NCBI GenBank assembly: GCA_011389815.1
Contig: JAABTP010000016.1
Span: 1 to 46,540, forward strand
Length of the DNA: 46,540 nt
Direction of reading: 5' to 3'
DNA from: Desulfobulbaceae bacterium
Lineage (GTDB): Bacteria; Desulfobacterota; Desulfobulbia; Desulfobulbales; Desulfobulbaceae
Part shown: piece after piece, positions 24,354-32,027 of the stretch
Numbering within the stretch: the stretch's first letter is position 1
Layout of the letters: each line of letters starts with the position of its first letter
Notes under the pieces: model-generated
Database searches by the model: none
Told to the model about the DNA's origin: nothing
The model's input: only the letters and a program-made list of their open reading frames with translations
Position numbers and translations under genes: made by a program

Positions 24354-24375
24354 ACAGGGATAGAGGGGGGGAGTT

Positions 24376-24942
24376 TTATAATGGGATGGAACGATAGAGT
24401 TTATCCAAGGATATCGAGCAATCGACTGTCTCGAAAAACAGAATTTCGGATGGACGGGTCAAACGCTGATATTCCCACCTGCCGTTCTCACGTCGTCGAT
24501 ACACCTCAACCTGCATAGCCTCTTGGCTGACCAGAATATATTCGCGAAGCAAAGGGACACTTTGATAATGAAGAAATTTCTGTCCCCTGTCATAGGATTC
24601 CGTTCCTTTGGACAGCACCTCAAGGACAATTTCAGCATTATTAACCATATCGTCAGCAATATATGAGGATTCCTCGCAGACGACCATGATATCCGGATAA
24701 ACATAATGCTGATGCGCTTCAATGGACAGGCGGAAATCCGCCATGTAGGGTGTGCAGGGGGTATCCTCAAGGCAATCTACTAAGGCCGCGACAATTCGAC
24801 TGGACAGGATATTATGCCAGCGAGTACCTCCTGCCATAGCAAAACACTCTCCCTTGTACCATTCATGCCTTTCCTCACCTTCCCTTTCCGCTGCCAGATA
24901 CTCTTCTTCGGTAATAAACAGTTCCTGTTCAGCAGCCTGCAT
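24376..24942 (-). CDS. Uma2 family (putative PD-(D/E)XK) protein
   Basis: A 188-residue protein of the Uma2/DUF820 family, which has a restriction-endonuclease-like fold. Segments supporting this are FITEEEYLAAER at the start, GGTRWHNILSSRIVAAL, YPDIMVVCEE with the catalytic-type aspartate, IVLEVLSKGTESYDRGQK with glutamate and following lysine region, and FLHYQSVPLLREYILVSQ. The start at 24942 is fixed by GGAGG seven bases upstream; an earlier in-frame start lacks a site. Uma2 genes are abundant as single genes in cyanobacteria and filamentous sulfur or sulfate bacteria, and their role is unknown. A second member lies at 43322-43798. It is not linked to a methyltransferase. Confidence 0.82.
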   Translation of the reverse strand: MQAAEQELFITEEEYLAAEREGEERHEWYKGECFAMAGGTRWHNILSSRIVAALVDCLEDTPCTPYMADFRLSIEAHQHYVYPDIMVVCEESSYIADDMVNNAEIVLEVLSKGTESYDRGQKFLHYQSVPLLREYILVSQEAMQVEVYRRRENGRWEYQRLTRPSEILFFETVDCSISLDKLYRSIPL

Positions 24943-24994
24943 GATTTTTCCTCCGTAAAAAAATGATTGATGCGGGCAAAAGAAGACAAAGCCT

Positions 24995-25018
24995 GTCCCG
25001 ACCCGAGCGGGCCGGGAC
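24995..25018. other. Strong GC hairpin between DUF2892 and Uma2 genes
   Basis: GTCCCGACCC and GGGCCGGGAC pair with one mismatch around a four-base loop. It may terminate the DUF2892 transcript, though only short T-tracts follow on the minus strand. It may also be another dispersed palindrome. Confidence 0.45.
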
Positions 25019-25037
25019 AACAAAGTTTTTCACTTTT

Positions 25038-25280
25038 TTACTTCCCGCAACAACTTTTTCCGCCTTCTCTGGTTTCCGGCACACCCAGCTTTTTCAGGAT
25101 GATCCCCAACGGGCAGAATTTGGTGAACCCGAACTGAAACAGGTTCAGGCCGACAAAGAGTGGGAGGAAGAGAAAGTACTGGTGAACAAAGATCGGATTG
25201 CCGCCGCAATCAAAGCCCAAGGCCAGCCCGACGATAATAAAAAAACCTGCTATACTGTGAATCCAATCTGTTACAATCAT
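25038..25280 (-). CDS. DUF2892 small membrane protein (YgaP-like transmembrane part)
   Basis: An 80-residue inner-membrane protein with two hydrophobic segments, at roughly residues 8-25 and 30-50. The sequence GLNLFQFGFTKFCPLGIILK is the characteristic DUF2892 motif, which in E. coli YgaP follows a rhodanese domain; here it stands alone. The C-terminus is short and ends with a cysteine pair (KSCCGK). A GGAGA ribosome binding site precedes the ATG. It follows the outer-membrane barrel gene after 120 bases on the same strand. The role is unknown. Confidence 0.8.
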   Translation of the reverse strand: MIVTDWIHSIAGFFIIVGLALGFDCGGNPIFVHQYFLFLPLFVGLNLFQFGFTKFCPLGIILKKLGVPETREGGKSCCGK

Positions 25281-25348
25281 GATAAATCTCCATTATATTT
25301 GTAATGCAACCGTGTTTAGCTGCTTACCGTGTGAGGGGAGCATAATAA

Positions 25349-25376
25349 GGGCGAACACAGGAATTCGTGCCCCTAC
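25349..25376. repeat. Palindrome GGGCGAA...GCCCCTAC, dispersed-repeat copy 2
   Basis: An imperfect hairpin sharing GGGC, an ACACA loop and a TTC-GCCCCTAC right side with the element at 21040-21061. It lies between the barrel gene and the DUF2892 gene. Confidence 0.5.
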
Positions 25377-25400
25377 AGTACCTGCTGTATCCCCGGATTA

Positions 25401-26696
25401 TTAAAAACTATAGCGCACCCCGACAAAAGCGTTGCTGTTATCCTGAAACCTGCCCCAGAAGGTATGTTCATCCTCTCCCCAGAACAGGTTGAAACCACCG
25501 TCCACCAACCAGTTATCCGTTACCTTATATTGAAATTTGGGCCGGGCATAACCGTCCTGATCCGTGGGTGAATAGTAGACAAAGAGCGACAGGGTCAGGG
25601 TTTGCTGCATGAGCAACTTGGTCAGGCGCATGGTGAGCATCTGCCGGTACTCATCTCTGGCCTCCATGCCCGGCGCAACGGTCTGCTCGTAGTTTTCGTA
25701 CTCGTCAATCACCTCCAGATAATACTGAAAGCCGCCAGTAAGTTCGTGAGCCAGCTCACGTTCAAACCCGACCAGGAAACGGTATTCCGAAGGCCGGATG
25801 TACGGATTCCTGCCATCATCGTCATCAAAGGAATCGTAATAGCCTGCTTCGATATTGCCGATACCGCCCAGTACAGGGGAACGGGCCGAAGCCCCCCAGA
25901 CATTGAGCCGGGGATATATGGCCTTGCCTATGGCGGCATCCATGCCCTCCGGTTCCTGCCAGAAGCCCATGTATCCGTACAGGGCGGTCTCTACGCCGCC
26001 AAAGCGGCGGGACAGACGAATTGAGGTCTCATCATCCTCGAAATAGTCATCCGGGGCATTATCCGCCATGACCATATTCTGGCCCACAATCTGACCCGCA
26101 CCGGGATTGAAATAGGACAAACGTTCGCCTTTGACAAACTCGGATCCCTGAAAACGCGGGGTGTAGACCAAATCAATAATATAATCGCCAAGAAAGATTC
26201 CTGTTCGGAAGGCATTGGATGCCTGCTTCAGGTACTCGTCATCCCGACCGATAAAAAAGGACTGCCAGTCTTTGGGAAACATATCATTAATAAAGACCAG
26301 ATCACCGGTTCCCCAGGTAGAAACCATGCGCCCGATCTTAACATCCAGCACATCGCTGGGCCGAAAGGCCACGTTCAGACCCCGGATATCCGCGTCCACT
26401 TCTTCGGTTATGGCATCAGCCAGCAGGTCACCTTTAAACAGGAGCGTGAACGAATCAAAGAAGCGAGTCAATTCCACTTGCGCCCGGGCCTCGCCGATGC
26501 TCAGAGTATCCTCATTTTCATCATCCACCAGTCGGCTGCCCAAGCGGGTTTCCGCAAAACCGAGCATTTCAATGCCGTAATCATCGTAGAGACGGTCGGT
26601 CAATGAGACCTCTTCTTCAGCCATAGCTGACCCGACACCTGATCCAGCATGACAGGCCAACAGGGCGGATAATGCAAGTAATGCTGTTTTCTTCAT
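25401..26696 (-). CDS. Outer-membrane β-barrel protein (DUF1302-like)
   Basis: A 431-residue exported protein. A signal peptide ends near GSAMA (about residue 26). The rest alternates short β-strands with polar loops and ends in phenylalanine (VGVRYSF), as is usual for BamA substrates. Recognisable segments include IGRMVSTWGTGDLVFINDMF and ELTGGFQYYLEV, which resemble the DUF1302 group of outer-membrane proteins. A GGAGG ribosome binding site lies in the 8-base gap after the LolA-like gene, so the two are coupled. In other bacteria this pair accompanies an RND-type exporter; none is present here. The cargo is unknown. Confidence 0.75.
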   Translation of the reverse strand: MKKTALLALSALLACHAGSGVGSAMAEEEVSLTDRLYDDYGIEMLGFAETRLGSRLVDDENEDTLSIGEARAQVELTRFFDSFTLLFKGDLLADAITEEVDADIRGLNVAFRPSDVLDVKIGRMVSTWGTGDLVFINDMFPKDWQSFFIGRDDEYLKQASNAFRTGIFLGDYIIDLVYTPRFQGSEFVKGERLSYFNPGAGQIVGQNMVMADNAPDDYFEDDETSIRLSRRFGGVETALYGYMGFWQEPEGMDAAIGKAIYPRLNVWGASARSPVLGGIGNIEAGYYDSFDDDDGRNPYIRPSEYRFLVGFERELAHELTGGFQYYLEVIDEYENYEQTVAPGMEARDEYRQMLTMRLTKLLMQQTLTLSLFVYYSPTDQDGYARPKFQYKVTDNWLVDGGFNLFWGEDEHTFWGRFQDNSNAFVGVRYSF

Positions 26697-26704
26697 GGTT
26701 CCTC

Positions 26705-27508
26705 CTAGCGACGGGCCTCACGAGGCGGACGGCGCAGATAGCGCTCGGTAAAGATATCTTCCTTGAGCCCGATATTATATTTAATATTACTGAACTTGGA
26801 TACGGTATGACCTCCTTTTTCCAAGTCTGTCACCTTAGATTCGGTCACAGTGGGGAAGCCGTCAACCTCTTCCACTTTGATGGCCTCGACAATGCGATAC
26901 TCCTTGCCATTTTTATCCAGATACACTGCCTTGACTGGCAGGAAGGTCTTTTTATCGATCTGCACAGTATAGGATGAGAATTCCACATCCTCCGGCTTCT
27001 TGGGGATATTTTTGACCACATAATGGGTATCGTTACTTTCCACCAGCTTATGATTATCTTCGGACAGGTTCCGACCGGAGACATCTTCGTACAGAAAATC
27101 ACTGCCCACAAAAGAGGTCCGCTTATCCGAGGCAGCAATGCGCTTGACCAAATCCAGGGCGGGCAGATACATCCAACGGTCATCGTCCTTGTTCATATGC
27201 TTATGAACCATATAGACCATCTTGCTTACATCACTGGGTCTCTTGAAATATACATAAAAAAACTGCTGTCCTCCGTCTTCTTTATCCTTACGAAGAATGA
27301 TAAACTCGCGGTTGCGTTCACGGCCCTGGCTGTCCGTGATGGTCATGTTGACCTCGGCCTTGCCGTCATCACCGGCATAGTAGGCCGCCAAGTTGGCTTT
27401 GCTGACGATTTCCTCCACATCGGGTTCCGCTGCCATAACCGGGCTGGTGACCAGCAGAGCGAACAGGCTGCAGGCGGTGATAGTGGTTGTAATTATTGCT
27501 TTCTTCAT
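26705..27508 (-). CDS. LolA-like outer-membrane lipoprotein-sorting protein
   Basis: A 267-residue periplasmic protein of the LolA-like superfamily. A signal peptide ends at about residue 26 (TSPVMA). The mature part shows the pattern of a half-open β-barrel with RERNREFIILRKD, YMVHKHMNKDDDRWMYLPAL and the motif DKRTSFVGSDFLYEDVSGR. The last is characteristic of the family of outer membrane lipoprotein-sorting proteins that accompany RND/MMPL exporters. The adjacent barrel gene follows in the same operon. It probably carries a hydrophobic ligand or helps a lipid export system, inferred from the family. No exporter is visible within the window. Confidence 0.8.
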   Translation of the reverse strand: MKKAIITTTITACSLFALLVTSPVMAAEPDVEEIVSKANLAAYYAGDDGKAEVNMTITDSQGRERNREFIILRKDKEDGGQQFFYVYFKRPSDVSKMVYMVHKHMNKDDDRWMYLPALDLVKRIAASDKRTSFVGSDFLYEDVSGRNLSEDNHKLVESNDTHYVVKNIPKKPEDVEFSSYTVQIDKKTFLPVKAVYLDKNGKEYRIVEAIKVEEVDGFPTVTESKVTDLEKGGHTVSKFSNIKYNIGLKEDIFTERYLRRPPREARR

Positions 27509-27544
27509 GGTGTATCCTCCTGTTTATCGTATTAAATAAAAAAT

Positions 27545-28150
27545 TCATTCTTCTCTGAGAAGCGATTCCGCTTGATGAAATACCCAATTCAATACCTCGA
27601 ATATTTCCTGTAAATCAACCGTAGCTGAGAGTTTCTTGGGATCTCTGATGAACTGGTGCTGTTCCAGCTTACCAAATGCCCAGGTGTTACCTGTTGTCAC
27701 AACGCCATAACATACATCAGCACCTTGCAGGGAAGCGGCAACCATTTCTGCTAAGGCCTGGGTCCAGCCTTCTTCAAAATTATCTTTCTTGGCCTCTACA
27801 ATACAGAGCGGCGGAACGCCCATGTCGCCGTACTTTGTTCTTGGTGCAACCAGATAATCGGGCTCGCCAACCAATCCCTTTGCCTGATCCACGTTATAGG
27901 GAACATGTGACCAAATCTTCAACAAGGGATATTGCTCTGATACCAGCTCCAGGATCGGGCTGATGATCCTTTCGCAAATGGTTACTTCATTGATAAAATT
28001 TAGCTCGTCAATAAGCTTTTTCTCGATCCTGCTGAAATCATACGCAGGGATTGCAATTGCTGATCGCTCCACAAAAGATACGCTACCACTGACTGTAATA
28101 TCAAATTTCCGGGCAACCTCTGCAACTGATTCAAACGTACCGTATGGCAT
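27545..28150 (-). CDS. PD-(D/E)XK-like protein of a cyanobacteria-type family
   Basis: A 201-residue cytosolic protein. The core GEPDYLVAPR followed by PPLCIVEAKKDNFEEG has the arrangement aspartate, then E-x-K, of the PD-(D/E)XK nuclease fold; TQALAEMVAA and CYGVVTTGNTWAFGKL follow. This matches a family of small proteins frequent in cyanobacteria that have a restriction-enzyme-like core but no known target. The N-terminal MPYGTFESVAEVARKFDI is the family's usual start. The ATG at 28150 has an AGGAG upstream. A truncated paralogue's first 32 codons lie at 28588-28686, on the other side of the CoA-binding gene. Biological function is unknown. Confidence 0.7.
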   Translation of the reverse strand: MPYGTFESVAEVARKFDITVSGSVSFVERSAIAIPAYDFSRIEKKLIDELNFINEVTICERIISPILELVSEQYPLLKIWSHVPYNVDQAKGLVGEPDYLVAPRTKYGDMGVPPLCIVEAKKDNFEEGWTQALAEMVAASLQGADVCYGVVTTGNTWAFGKLEQHQFIRDPKKLSATVDLQEIFEVLNWVFHQAESLLREE

Positions 28151-28197
28151 CCCCTGCTCCTGCTTTTTGTATCGTCATGAGGATAAAATCGAAATCG

Positions 28198-28563
28198 TTA
28201 ATACTGATTTGTCGACAGCAACACCAAGGTACAGGCCCGGATAACCTCTATTCCGGCATTTTCCAAGGTACGCTGATGCCCATCATCTTCTGTGCCCGGA
28301 TTCATGATCACCCGCTTGGGATGCATTTTGATCACGTCATCAATATGATCCTGAAATCGCATTGGGTTAACATAGAGGGTCACCGTGTCAATGCTTCCAT
28401 CATGGTCAGCAACAGAGTCAAGGCATTCTTGCCCCTCAACCTCTTGCTTAAAGGGATTGACCAAGACAACTTCATGGCGGTGTTTTCGTAGTGCATGCAT
28501 GGCCTTATTGGCGTATCGATCCGGTTTATCTGTTGCGCCGATAATGGCAACTGTTTCCGTCAT
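28198..28563 (-). CDS. CoA-binding domain protein (YccU-like)
   Basis: A 121-residue protein with one Rossmann-like CoA-binding domain. TVAIIGATDKPDRYANKA contains the glycine-rich nucleotide loop, and VVLVNPFKQEVEGQECLDSV and KRVIMNPGTED match the YccU family. It is complete at this length and cytosolic. A purine-rich AAGAGGG sits just upstream of the ATG. The family is widespread and only loosely characterised; ligand binding is inferred. It sits between a gene remnant and the PD-(D/E)XK-like gene. Confidence 0.82.
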   Translation of the reverse strand: MTETVAIIGATDKPDRYANKAMHALRKHRHEVVLVNPFKQEVEGQECLDSVADHDGSIDTVTLYVNPMRFQDHIDDVIKMHPKRVIMNPGTEDDGHQRTLENAGIEVIRACTLVLLSTNQY

Positions 28564-28587
28564 TGTTTTCCCTCTTGTTGGCAGTTT

Positions 28588-28686
28588 CTACAAGATCAAT
28601 AGTGTATACAGCTTGTTTGCATCCTTTACGCTGATGCCTAATTCTTTGTGGACTTGACCAAGCGTTTTAAAGTCACTGTATGACAT
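28588..28686 (-). pseudogene. N-terminal remnant of a PD-(D/E)XK-like paralogue
   Basis: Thirty-two codons read MSYSDFKTLGQVHKELGISV and continue to a TAG. They resemble the start of the intact protein at 27545-28150 (MPYGTFESVAEVARKFDI), and the typical start of that family. The catalytic core is missing, so this is a truncated gene or a very small derived peptide. Confidence 0.45.
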
Positions 28687-28691
28687 AATGT

Positions 28692-29207
28692 TCAGAATAA
28701 GGAATTGGTGGAATTTTGAACAGTTAATCTTGCCGTTTCTTCATATTTTTTATCTTCCTGCAGATTGTCTTGTTTTGCCGCTTCAGCAGCCATCCTGTCA
28801 CATCTTTCGTTTTCAATGTTTCCTGCATGTCCTTTTACCCATCTAAATTTCACCTCATGTTGTTCGGAGAGATCAAGAAGTCTTTCCCATAAATCCGGAT
28901 TCTCGGCTTTATCTTTTTTATTTCTTTTCCAACCGTTTGTTCTCCATCTCTTCGCCCAACCCTTTTCAAAGCTGTCCACAACGTATTTTGAATCGCTGTA
29001 AACAGTTACATCGCATTTGTATTTCAACGCCTCCAAAGCCGCAATACAGGCTAACAGTTCCATTCTGTTATTTGTCGTCAGTTTGTAACCGCCAGACAGT
29101 TCCTTACGATGGTTACCGCATAAAAGAACAGCACCATATCCTCCGGGACCGGGATTGCCCTGGCAACCACCGTCAGTATAAATTGTCACTTGTTTCAGGG
29201 TAGTCAT
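28692..29207 (-). CDS. rnhA: Ribonuclease HI
   Basis: Cleaves the RNA strand of RNA/DNA hybrids, for example primers and R-loops. The 171-residue protein has the complete active-site set: [16 protein letters not shown] (first aspartate), [15 protein letters not shown] (glutamate), [16 protein letters not shown] (aspartate) and [18 protein letters not shown] (final histidine and aspartate). A C-terminal tail of about 25 residues beyond the core is variable. The ATG at 29207 has a poor ribosome binding site, but the family start supports it. It is the first intact gene of the minus-strand cluster. Confidence 0.93.
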   Translation of the reverse strand: MTTLKQVTIYTDGGCQGNPGPGGYGAVLLCGNHRKELSGGYKLTTNNRMELLACIAALEALKYKCDVTVYSDSKYVVDSFEKGWAKRWRTNGWKRNKKDKAENPDLWERLLDLSEQHEVKFRWVKGHAGNIENERCDRMAAEAAKQDNLQEDKKYEETARLTVQNSTNSLF

Positions 29208-29236
29208 GAATATTCTGAATTCTTTTGGTGAAAAAA

Positions 29237-29353
29237 TTAGTTCTCCGTAAGCTTTTTTCTTATCCAGCTTGGATTCCTCCGACAGTCAAGCACTGCTGTT
29301 ACCAGTACCTCATCGTATATGATTCCCAGGTAATCAACTAAGGAGGTGCGTAA
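29237..29353 (-). pseudogene. Remnant of a RelE/ParE-type toxin gene (C-terminal part)
   Basis: The minus strand reads TSLVDYLGIIYDEVLVTAVL followed by [13 protein letters not shown]. This resembles the C-terminal strands of RelE/ParE toxins, where a GIIY strand, a DE turn, an AV-(hydrophobic) strand and a basic RR-x-P follow each other. No matching N-terminal part or start is present upstream. A decayed toxin gene is the best reading; the evidence is pattern-level. Confidence 0.4.
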
Positions 29354-29640
29354 GTGTCTAGGTAGAATGCACCACGAACTCATTCGGCTCAATTGTATAG
29401 AAAATTGAAAAACGAAAATTTTCTGATAACACAGCCCCTTGACATAATTTCCCGGCCAAAGAATTAATAGTTTAATTTTACAGCATGAAAATAGGCATTT
29501 GAAATTTTTCTTGTACCAATCTGATAAAAAAGTGGCTCTCGTAAGTGCAGTGAGATTTGTTCCCGACAATACTAATACTCTATTCACAATTACAGCATGT
29601 TGAAAGGGAAATTTTATAATTTCCTATACAGTAAAATAGT

Positions 29641-29823
29641 CGGAAAATAAGCAAGGAACAGCAATATATTCTATGGGAACATGCGTCAAGGCACCCAGAA
29701 TTTACAAGTTCAGCGATCTTGCAAAACATCAAGTCTGAACTAGAAAATTCTAACATAACCACCCTTCATGTCAATCGACTTCGGCAGGAATGGGGGGGGC
29801 TATATCTCATCAACTCTGAGTAA
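29641..29823 (+). pseudogene. Decayed gene remnant, HTH-like
   Basis: After two in-frame stops the plus strand reads KEQQYILWEHASRHPEF, then SSAILQNIKSELENSN and TTLHVNRLRQEWG before TAA at 29821. The pattern looks like a helix-turn-helix segment of a transposase or regulator. No start codon exists, and coding-like sequence continues upstream with interrupting stops (29548-29640). No intact copy is in the window. Confidence 0.4.
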
Positions 29824-29921
29824 CACCCTGAATACTTCTTACTTTACCAGAAATTCAAGCATTAATCTCCCAAAAAAATCTTACAAAAAAGGTCTGAAAA
29901 CCCGCTCCATAAAAAAAAACT

Positions 29922-29949
29922 TTGAAAAAAAAGAAAAGATACATATAGT
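29922..29949 (+). promoter_or_regulatory. Candidate glgB promoter
   Basis: TTGAAA (29922-29927) and TATAGT (29944-29949) are separated by 16 bases, about 75 bases upstream of glgB. The surrounding gap (29208-30023) otherwise holds only the two remnants described. Confidence 0.45.
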
Positions 29950-30023
29950 GTAGTATTTATTATAGGTAAAGTCGTCTCATAATTTTTTTCCTGGACATAC
30001 CCTGCTTACTCTTCGTCCTCTAT

Positions 30024-31973
30024 ATGGTAACCACTACACAGAACTCTATGAAAGCAAATCATTATAACGGAATCATTGCCCCTGAAAGCTGGCTCGGAGA
30101 TCTGGACAAATACTTGTTCGGTGAAGGCACCCATGAGCGTTCCTATGAAAAACTCGGTGCCCATCTTGTCACCTTTGAGGGGCAGGAGGGCGTGGTATTC
30201 TCGGTCTGGGCACCCAATGCACAGCAGGTTTCCATAGTCGGAGATTTTAATGAATGGAACAATGAAGCTTGCCCCATGCATCCCAGTAACTCTGGAATCT
30301 GGACAATCTTTATCCCAGGACTGGGAGAGCATACTGTTTATAAGTACAGGATCACCACCCAAAACAACGAACAATTTGACAAGTCAGACCCCTATGGTTT
30401 TGCTATGGAACTTCGCCCCAACACGGGATCGGTTGTGGCCAACCTGAACAACTACCAGTGGCAGGATAAGGATTGGGTCAATAATCGTTCTCAACGCCAA
30501 TCCCTGGATGGCCCCATTTCTATCTACGAGGTCCACATTGGTTCCTGGCAGCGGGAGCCGGATGAAAAATGGGGGAGTCGTTACCTGACTTATCGTGAGC
30601 TGGCTGATAAGTTGATCCCTTATGTACTGGAGATGGGCTACACCCATATTGAGTTGCTCCCCATTGCGGAATATCCCTTTGATGCCTCCTGGGGGTACCA
30701 GGTTCTGGGCTTTTTTGCACCAACCAGTCGTTATGGCACGCCCCAAGATTTTATGTATTTTATTGATCAATGCCATCAGCATAATATCGGCGTCATCCTG
30801 GACTGGGTACCAGCCCATTTTCCCAAGGACGGATCTGGCCTGAATTATTTTGACGGCACCCACCTTTATGCCCATGAAGACCCCCGCCAAGGCGAGCATC
30901 AGGACTGGGGCACCATGATCTTCAACTATGGTCGTAACGAGGTCCGCTCTTTTCTTATCTCCAATGCCCTGTTCTGGATTGATAAGTATCATATTGACGG
31001 ACTCAGAGTCGATGCAGTCGCCTCTATGCTGTACCTGGACTATTCCCGGGAAGAAGGACAATGGCTGCCCAATAAATACGGGGGGCGGGAAAACCTGGAT
31101 GCTATCAGCTTTCTCCAGAAGACCAACGAGGTGCTCCACGGCGTTTATCCAGGTGTTCTGACTATAGCTGAAGAATCTACCTCCTGGCCCATGGTTTCCC
31201 GACCAACATGGCTGGGTGGTTTAGGGTTTAGCCTGAAATGGAACATGGGTTGGATGCACGACACTCTGAATTACATGACACATGATCCCATCCATCGTCG
31301 CTTTCATCATAATGAGATGACCTTTGGTATGATCTACGCCTTTCAGGAAAACTTTACTCTGCCCATCTCCCATGATGAAGTAGTGCATGGGAAAGGTTCC
31401 TTGATCAATAAAATGTCTGGCGATGAATGGCAGAAATTCGCCAATCTTCGTGCCTACCTTGGCTTTATGTGGGGATATTCCGGCAAAAAATTGCTCTTTA
31501 TGGGCTGCGAATTCGGACAATGGCAGGAATGGAATCACGATAAAGGACTGGAATGGGAGGCACTGACAACAAAATTTCATAAGGGAGCACAACGGTATGT
31601 TGCTGATCTAAACAAGGTTTACAAGAACGAACCTGCTCTTTATGAAAACGACTATGAATGGTCTGGTTTTTCATGGATAAATGCCAATGACTCAGATAAT
31701 TCTGTCTTTTCATTTATTCGCAAGGCAAAAAAAACTGATGACTTTCTTGTTATAATCTGTAATTTTACGCCGGTAGTACGTGAAAAATACTGTATCGGCG
31801 TGCCCCAGAGCGGTCGATACCGAAAAATTATCAACAGCGATCTGACAGTTTATCAAGGGAGCGGTGTGTGCAACAGCGAGCTGCACACAGTTTCCGAGCG
31901 ATCCTATGGTATGGAACACTCCCTTATGCTTACTTTACCTCCTCTGGCAACTCTAATTGTAAAACCGGTATAA
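30024..31973 (+). CDS. glgB: 1,4-α-glucan branching enzyme
   Basis: GH13 enzyme that introduces α-1,6 branches into glycogen-like storage glucan in the cytosol. The 649-residue protein has an N-terminal carbohydrate-binding module 48 ([20 protein letters not shown]) and the (β/α)8 barrel with [25 protein letters not shown] and [10 protein letters not shown]. The nucleophile aspartate sits in [14 protein letters not shown], the acid/base glutamate in [11 protein letters not shown] and the third carboxylate in [13 protein letters not shown]. The C-terminal β-domain closes with [14 protein letters not shown]. The ATG at 30024 or at 30048 may be used; neither has a clear ribosome binding site. 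No other glg gene is nearby. Confidence 0.93.
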   Translation: MVTTTQNSMKANHYNGIIAPESWLGDLDKYLFGEGTHERSYEKLGAHLVTFEGQEGVVFSVWAPNAQQVSIVGDFNEWNNEACPMHPSNSGIWTIFIPGLGEHTVYKYRITTQNNEQFDKSDPYGFAMELRPNTGSVVANLNNYQWQDKDWVNNRSQRQSLDGPISIYEVHIGSWQREPDEKWGSRYLTYRELADKLIPYVLEMGYTHIELLPIAEYPFDASWGYQVLGFFAPTSRYGTPQDFMYFIDQCHQHNIGVILDWVPAHFPKDGSGLNYFDGTHLYAHEDPRQGEHQDWGTMIFNYGRNEVRSFLISNALFWIDKYHIDGLRVDAVASMLYLDYSREEGQWLPNKYGGRENLDAISFLQKTNEVLHGVYPGVLTIAEESTSWPMVSRPTWLGGLGFSLKWNMGWMHDTLNYMTHDPIHRRFHHNEMTFGMIYAFQENFTLPISHDEVVHGKGSLINKMSGDEWQKFANLRAYLGFMWGYSGKKLLFMGCEFGQWQEWNHDKGLEWEALTTKFHKGAQRYVADLNKVYKNEPALYENDYEWSGFSWINANDSDNSVFSFIRKAKKTDDFLVIICNFTPVVREKYCIGVPQSGRYRKIINSDLTVYQGSGVCNSELHTVSERSYGMEHSLMLTLPPLATLIVKPV

Positions 31974-32027
31974 CGCGTAACCAGACTTTTTTTCTTATCT
32001 TCAACCAATGAACGTATAGGCTCTGCT

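Noticed and set aside
29369-29384. CACGAACTCATTC shared with 45726-45738
   Set aside because: A 13-base match between two noncoding regions without extended similarity could be chance.
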